A stretch of DNA of 64,000 bases from Lactuca virosa (lineage: Eukaryota; Streptophyta; Magnoliopsida; Asterales; Asteraceae). The translations under genes and the position numbers were made by a program. The notes beneath the pieces are model-generated. The model saw only the letters and a list, made by a program, of their open reading frames with translations. It searched no databases and was not told where the DNA came from. The stretch spans positions 103,280,299-103,344,298 of the forward strand of contig CAKMRJ010005745.1 of the NCBI GenBank assembly GCA_928212115.1, given 5' to 3'. Positions 57,861 to 64,000 of the stretch are shown here, one piece after another (the first letter of the stretch is position 1; each line of letters starts with the position of its first letter).

Positions 57861-58448
57861 CGACAATATCGTTTCCGATAATCCACTCGCAATACATGTC
57901 AATGGGTTTTTAGAGTACACCTGGTGAATACACAGTTCAAAACACCTACAGGTTGCGAGCCTGCTAGTGTCTACTGGACTGTCTAGAGTAGTCCGTGGTT
58001 GTCATCCATACTCTGCTGAATGACGGGGCCAACACATGGGTAAAAGGCTTCTCTCATGGTTTACCTCTCACCCTTATCTCATGGTCTATATCACTTCTCA
58101 TCATTATAATTTTTGTCACATATCAACTATTTCATCTACCCATGTTTTACCCAACACATTTTGTAGATATAAAATACATATACAGTTTAAATCATTTAAA
58201 ATATGTATAAAAATCTTTCACCCAGCACAGACGGCAAGTATACAGACAATATGCACACATAGCACGTAATTTATATTAAATACTTCATATCTATGTGTAA
58301 GATGAAAGGGACTATGCACTCACTTGAAAAGGTGGTGACTCGGCACTCGAACAGCACTTCGTTATCTCAAAATAATTTTTCCTCGACAAAACATAGTATC
58401 AATACCACTAGGGTTTAGTCTAACGTTAACCGCGACTAATTAATAGTC

Positions 58449-58482
58449 TAACTATTATTATTATTATTATTATTATTATATA
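58449..58482 (+). repeat. ATT trinucleotide microsatellite
   Basis: About nine ATT units inside the minus-strand LTR. Confidence 0.9.
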
Positions 58483-59085
58483 AGCGTTAAACAACACTAT
58501 ATAACTCATAATAATAGCTCAAATAATTATTATAAGGTCCTAATAACATTACTATAATTATTTAAAAGCTATATTAAAAATTTCATAGGCGTAGCTCACT
58601 TACAGCGGATTTTAAAGAAAACCGGGCTTCGTTTGGAGCAGCGTTTCCGAACCGAAAGACCCTTTTTCTCGGGACTCCGGGAGCCTCGGGGCTTCCTTCG
58701 GGTGCTAGGGGGTTTACCTAGGCTTAGGGGGGTTAGGGAGCTAGAGAGAGAACCTAGAGAGAGAAAGAAAGGTTGAATTTGGTGCGAAAAATGAGCTGCC
58801 TTCGCAGCCCTTTTATAGCCACGCGAGGCTGCTGAAAGCGTTGCGTTCCTCGGAGCTACGCTCAGCGTTCCTCGGACGCATGGCGCTCCTCGGCTACGCC
58901 CAGCGTTCGTACAAGACAGGTATCCGAATCCGGGTGGGGCGACGTGGATCATTCCGAGACCAAGAGAATCCGAACGCGGGGCGTTACCCTCTCATACGCG
59001 CTGCGTAGCGAGCCAGCTGTCACCCATCCGAGGCGAGTCCGTGATCAGCAAGCGACGGCCCAGATCGAGCCACATCATCATTCTC

Positions 59086-59735
59086 GCATTAGATTTCGCA
59101 AATTCACTTTCCGACTTCTAAAAATCATAACTTTGGCATACGAGATCCGTTTTCGACGTTCTTTATATCCACGCGTAGGCGGGACCGTACTCTACAACTT
59201 TCGTTTAGACTCCGTCGACTAATTTTGATTTATTTTAAATTTTATATTTTTAACAGGCCGGGACAGGATTGGTCCGTTAAAAATCCATAACTTCTTCATC
59301 CGACGTCCGTTTTCGTCTGTCTTTTTATCGTTATGCTACTATTAACGAGATCTTCGATTCTCGTTTAGGTTGTGTCGGCTAAAAACCGCTAGATCTAATA
59401 TTCGAACTTCGGGTTGTACACTGCTAAGCCGAAACTTCGAAAAATCATAACTTCCTCATACGAAGTCAGATCTGGGCGTTCTTTTTATGGACGCTCTCGG
59501 TTTAACGTTTTCTACGACTTTCATTTAGATTTCTAAGGCTAAAAGTCGCTCTATCGTAAATTCACTATTTACGTTTCCCGGTGCCGTGCTGGTTTTGCCG
59601 TAAAACTTTGACGGGTCATAACTTCTTCGTTATAACTCGGATTTCGGCGTTCTTTATATGTACAGAACCCTTGAGACATATTCTACAACTTGGTTAAGAT
59701 TATTTATTCTAAATAATATTTTGTCGAAAAGTCAT
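59086..59735 (-). repeat. Four diverged ~160-bp tandem units in LTR
   Basis: CATAAC(T)TC followed by a CGTTCTTT(A/T)TAT phrase recurs with CATAA at 59126, 59286, 59446 and CATA at 59617 (spacings 160, 160, 171). Each unit also has CTACAACTTTCGTTTAGA-type and GTCGGCTAAA-type blocks. Similar units, inverted, fill 62520-63240. Confidence 0.8.
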
Positions 59736-59784
59736 TTTCGACCCCTATTATCTCTAAATCTATCCCGGATCTACGGGCGTTACA

Positions 59785-61445
59785 ATTATCTCCCCCTTAG
59801 GATGATTACGTCCCGGAATCATCAACGAAACAGGGCTCACATGATGAATCCATACGTTATCTCGTCATCCTAGGTAATAATCGTAACTTCTATGTTGTTT
59901 CGAATGAGTATCTAGCTCTTGGACTCCTTGACTGCAGGCGGTGCTCGATCTTGCTCCCGCCCTCTGTTTCATGTTAGACCTTCTATCATGGCCTTCATGT
60001 CACAATCTCGCTCTTCATCAGAGACTCCTTCTTCAAACTTTGTTATTTGACTTCCATAATAGACCAATGGGTCACGTTCTAATGACCTCTCATCGTATGT
60101 TGCAATGCTTAGACTCAGGTCTCTTAGAGTCAAATTCCGGAACAGACTATATCTTCCTTCATGTTCTAATGTGATAAAATCACATTTCAACACGTAGTGT
60201 TTCTAGCTACCAACTCCTTTAATAACGAGCGTGATACTTCTATTGATTGCTTTGATTCACTTCAATCTTCTGGCTTAAGTCAGACGCTACATCGAACTTG
60301 GTTCTCTGAACCACATAACATACTCAGCGTAGTCGGACTCAATTTGATATGACCACTAGGGTCAGAATAACAATCATTTTCTTAGTCATTACCAAAACGA
60401 TGGTAACGACATACTTGAATAAAACAAAATGAATTACTAGCTCATTGGTAACCTTGTGACTTTCCCTGATCCAAGCGTGAGTCATGTGCTTCCGGTAGTA
60501 TATGCATCTACTACCTTTCACACCTACTCATACTCGTCCCAAGTATTGTCTCGCAGTCCCCAAGTCCTAAAATCACAAAACCATTTAACACATACGAGTG
60601 TGTCCAAATAATCATAAAAAAATTTCCCTAGACTCTACTAGGACTTCTTCCATGCACATCTTCAATCATCAATTCTGCTTCAACTCGGTTGGTATTGGAA
60701 ATTCAAGACCATGGGATAACTTTATGGATTATACCAAAAATTCTTTCTTTCTGCCAATCGAAAGTGTACTTCTCCCGTACTAGATGTATTATTTATTAGA
60801 CGCATTATAAAGGCAAGATACCTCTCTTACGATATCTTCTGATAGGTATCATTCACTATCGTAAGCCTTATTATTTCCTCTATTTTATCAGTCTATCATG
60901 GTTCGCATCACTTCCTGAACTTCTGCCATTGTGATAGGTTCGGGTGCAGGCGCAACGACCGATGCATGACCCGTCACATTCTTCGGCTCAGGTTGTCATC
61001 TTCCTCGGATATTTCCTAGTCTGTCTTCACCATGACGTTTTGTACACCAAAGCAGACATTCGGTGTACCGAGGCGAGAATTTAAGATAGGAAAGTTTTAT
61101 TTACGATAGACGTATAAATCTCCCTATTACTCTGAAAAGTTACATGTCAGTTCTAATATCGTAATTAAACGTTTAGAAATCTGAACACATAAAATTTCCA
61201 GATCTGGTCGGCAATAGACCATAGATCCGAACAAATAATAGCATATAAGGCATCTTTATAGCTATAACATAAAACATTTAGCACATAAAACATTTTAGGC
61301 ATCTTCCCTAAATGAGCTAGTGCTTGTGTCTATTCATGTGTATTTATTAGACACACTCCTCACAATCATCGCTTAGCATTCTAAGTTTAAGTCTAGAAAT
61401 AAATTCGTATTCCTAGTTCGCTTAAACTAATGCTCTGATACCAAC
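59785..61445 (-). pseudogene. Internal region of the minus-strand element, gag remnant only
   Basis: Only 1.66 kb lies between the LTRs. The primer site GTTGGTATCAGAGCATTAG (rc at about 61427-61445) follows the 5' LTR. A Gag-like start (APAPEPITMAEVQEVMRTM, about 60990-60890 minus) is readable. Further left a 74-residue ORF (60193-59969) has no motif I recognise. No PR, RT or integrase, so the element was non-autonomous or deleted. Confidence 0.6.
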
Positions 61446-62405
61446 TGTGACATCCCCATTTTCACGGCCAGAAAAGACCGATTTTGTTTATGCTTTATAA
61501 AAATCAGAGTACCTCTTTTAATAAAAATGTTCCGGAATTTGTTCTCAGAAAAAACATGATAAATACGTTATCAAAGCATTTCCGTAGACATGTATTTTTT
61601 ATTCATTTTAAAACATTGGGATGTCATCGTCAATACATAAACATAAGCATAAACAGAACTTACATTCATTATCACTAGTGATTTATATCTCCTTAATCTC
61701 TCAGTGTAATGTAACTTCATATCGACACCTGTGATTCAAATAAACTGAGTGGGTCAGGTTGGGAAACGTGGTGAGTACATAGGGTTTTCAACCCACAATA
61801 ATATAATTATTATGTTTAAACAATTAAACAATCAACCCAATTACCCATCCCCATTATCTTCTTTATTCTACCCTAAGAATCAACTATTCCTCGTTCATTT
61901 ATTCCTAAGGATTATCCTAAGGAATCGACACGAAATCCATCGTTGCCAGAGTCTACTCAATTGGCACTACGTCGCATAGTTGCCAGGTTTTAGGCACTAA
62001 GTCTCATAGTCGCCAGGGTTTATACAACAGGCACTACGTCGCATAGTCGCCAGGGTTTAGGCACTAAGTCTCAAAGTCGCCAGGGTTTGTTTATCGACAA
62101 TATCATTTCCGAGAATCCACTCGCAATACATGTCAATGGGTTTTTAGAGTACACCTGGTGAATACACAGTTCAAAACACCTACAGGTTGCGAGCCTGCTA
62201 GTGTCCACTGGACTGTCTAGAATAGTCTGTGGTTGTCATCCATACTCTGCTGAATGACGGGGCCAACACATGGGTAAAAAACTTCTCTCATGGTTTACCT
62301 CTCACCCTTATCTCATGGTCTATATCACTTCTCATCATTATAATTTTTGTCACACAACAACTGTTTCATCTACCCATGTTTTACCCAACACATTTTGTAG
62401 ATATA
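61446..62405 (-). repeat. 5' LTR (partial) of the minus-strand element
   Basis: On the minus strand it ends GGGGATGTCACA at 61446. 61961-62405 is a close direct repeat of 57727-58171 (constant offset 4234). It is cut at 62405 by an oppositely oriented LTR, so its first part is missing or displaced. Confidence 0.72.
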
Positions 62406-63730
62406 TGTAACGCCCGCAGATCCGGGCTAGTCAAATTAGAGACGATGAGCATCAAAAATGAGTTTTTGATGGAAGGTTATTTAGAAGGATTAATCTTAAC
62501 CAAGTTGTAGTATATGTTACAAGGGTTCCGTACATATAAAGAACGCCGAAATCCGAGTTATAACGAAGAAGTTATGGCCCGTCGAAGTTTTACGGGAAAA
62601 CCGGCACGGCACCGGGATACGTAAATAGTGAATTTACGGTAGAAGACTTTTTTGCCTTAGTGATCTAAAAAAAATTTGTAGTATACGTTAAACCAAGAAC
62701 ATACAAAAAAAGTACGCCCAAATCTGACTTCGTATGAGGAAGTTATGAATTTTCTAAGATTTGGCATAGCAGTGCACGGCCCGAAACTCGAATTTTAGTT
62801 CGAGCAGTTTTTGGCCTACGCGACCTAAATGAGAGCTGAAGATCTCATTAATAGGAACTCAACGGTAAAAATACAGATGAAAACGGAGTCCGTGTGTAGA
62901 AGTTATGAATTTTACGCGGACATTTAACAATATAATCTCCTCCTACTGTTAAATTTAAGAGCAGTCGAGAATTAGCCGACGGAGTCTAAATGAAAGTTTT
63001 AGATCTTGTTTTTACCTACGCGTGGATATAAATAATGTCGAGAGTAGAGCTTGTATGTTAAAGATATGGACGAAACTTGGTCCCTACTCTTCGAGCGCGA
63101 TAAATTCGATACAGTTTTGGAAATCTGAGATAGAATGAGAATTAGCTGACGGCGTCTAAATGAAAGTTGTAGTACTCGTAAATACCAACGCATGGATATA
63201 AAGATCGTCAAAAATGGAGTTCGTATGAACGAGTTACAAATTATAATAGCATATTTACGTTTTAAAATAAAGTATAAATCATATATACGTACACATATAT
63301 ATACAAATGTATATATCATTAGAAAGGTATCGACGATGCGGTTATTATAAGACTAGTGTTGAGTACTTTCGACATTAGTTTAGTACAAATATCGTTAAAT
63401 CTATTTAAAATAGTATTATGAAGGGGTGTTTAGTCGTTTATATAACTATAAGGTCATTAAGTAATTATGGAGGGTAGTTTTTGTAAATTCAATTACTATA
63501 AATAAGAGGCTTGGGCTCTCATATTTCTTGCACCGTTCTCTTGATTCAAGAGTCTTTCTCTTCTTATCCCCCGAGCATTTTGGTCCCTCGTGATTCGACT
63601 TCTCTTTCTGTAGTTTTAGTATAGTAAGGTGAGCGCTGAAGCGCTGCACGAATCTTTCTTAGAAAGATTCAGTGACGAAGTTCTGCCCCTGCAGATCCCG
63701 ACTCCTAGCTAAAACCCCCTTGTAAGTAAG
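62406..63730 (+). repeat. Inverted LTR of the same family
   Basis: Starts TGTAACGCCCGCAGATCCGG on the plus strand, the same beginning as the minus-strand LTR at 59784, and carries the same ~160-bp unit phrases in the opposite orientation. A TATA box ACTATAAATAAG lies at about 63496-63507, followed by a CT-rich leader. The right end near 63730 is set only by where Tat/Athila-like sequence resumes. Confidence 0.62.
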
Positions 63731-63732
63731 TT

Positions 63733-64000
63733 ATTGGCCTTCAAAGTGCTCCAAAATCTCCAGAGAGTTGATGAATTTCCGGGTGTGCAAGAGTTCCAAA
63801 AGAAACCCACCAAACTTCCTCAAATAGAAGCCAAAAGTAAAATCACGAATCTTCCCCTGCAGGAACTCACGCGGGCCGTGTGGAAATCTTACGCGGGCCG
63901 CGTGAACTGATGGAGAATGGGCATTTTTTCATTTGTTGGGTTTGCACTGCTTAGTCCACTAGCCCAGTTTGAGTCCGATCAGCTTCTAGCCCATTTTTCT
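63733..64000. repeat. Direct repeat, copy 2 (partner 54717-54990)
   Basis: Continues beyond the window. It contains GCGGGCCGTGTGG and GCGGGCCGCGTGAAC words. It may be the other LTR of the minus-strand Tat/Athila-like element. Confidence 0.85.

Larger units (their letters stand above)
57726..59784 (-). repeat. 3' LTR (left-truncated) of a minus-strand gypsy element
   Basis: On the minus strand a polypurine tract CTAAGGGGGAGATAAT (rc at 59785-59800) is followed by TGTAACGCCCGTAGATCCGG at 59784. The LTR runs leftward to 57726, where it stops against Tat/Athila sequence; compared with 61446-62405 it lacks about the last 500 bp. It contains about 160-bp repeats (59086-59735) and a GGCACTACGTCGCATAGTCG array (57730-57860). 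Confidence 0.72.

Noticed and set aside
59969..60193. 74-residue ORF in the internal region of the minus-strand element
   Set aside because: Readable, acidic C-terminal part, but no recognisable motif and no supporting context; noted only in the internal-region entry.

Overview
The window is plant nuclear DNA: AT-rich, gene-poor and packed with nested transposable elements. It carries one intact host gene, an endoplasmic-reticulum FAD2-type fatty-acid desaturase (CDS 23312-24442) with the 5'-UTR intron typical of that family. The desaturase together with Tekay-like chromovirus LTRs full of ACTCGGCGAGT words suggests Asteraceae, most likely the lettuce tribe (Lactuca or a relative). That assignment is inference from recognition, not a database match.

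Layout. 1-8255: fragments of several LTR elements stacked together: the 3' part of a long LTR with a 212-bp tandem repeat, a gypsy pol fragment with three stop codons, the 3' end of another gypsy copy on the minus strand, a plus-strand gypsy LTR (4094-6145), and a decayed copia element with its 3' LTR (6146-8255). 9256-20210: a PIF/Harbinger-like DNA element split by a complete Tekay-type chromovirus (9339-18965) with 2.09-kb LTRs, gag, pol and a chromodomain, broken by one stop, three frameshifts and two lost catalytic Asp residues. 20792-24610: the FAD2 gene, whose 2.4-kb leader intron holds a small Helitron. 25490-26268: a second Helitron lying in one copy of a duplicated segment. 27547-33536: a nearly complete Mutator-like element (MULE) with about 200-bp TIRs and a perfect 9-bp target duplication. 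It encodes a MuDR-type transposase (now broken) and, convergent to it, a small two-exon gene for a GRF-type zinc finger plus coiled coil. A 980-bp hAT element sits inside its first coding exon.

33601-38612: small Helitrons, MITEs, microsatellites and a LINE remnant. 38618-47422: an 8.8-kb LTR element on the minus strand with a perfect TCATT target duplication. It keeps gag and a decayed chromodomain but lacks protease, RT and RNase H. 49940-51753: a solo LTR with perfect TGAGA target duplication carrying a nested MITE. 51967-53829: copia-like LTR sequence. 53830-64000: a Tat/Athila-like element remnant on the minus strand, invaded by another LTR element (57726-62405), itself joined to an inverted LTR of the same family (62406-63730).

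Two themes stand out. First, the MULE has the convergent two-gene plan of maize MuDR, but its second gene encodes a GRF zinc finger. Second, the LTR families here each carry their own short GC-rich word, often palindromic, scattered in many copies through the LTR. Many also carry a 27-34-bp tandem array just before a conserved ACTCACTAAGC..GCTTA stem motif. The words differ between families while the layout is shared, which looks like a set of family-specific protein or RNA recognition sites.
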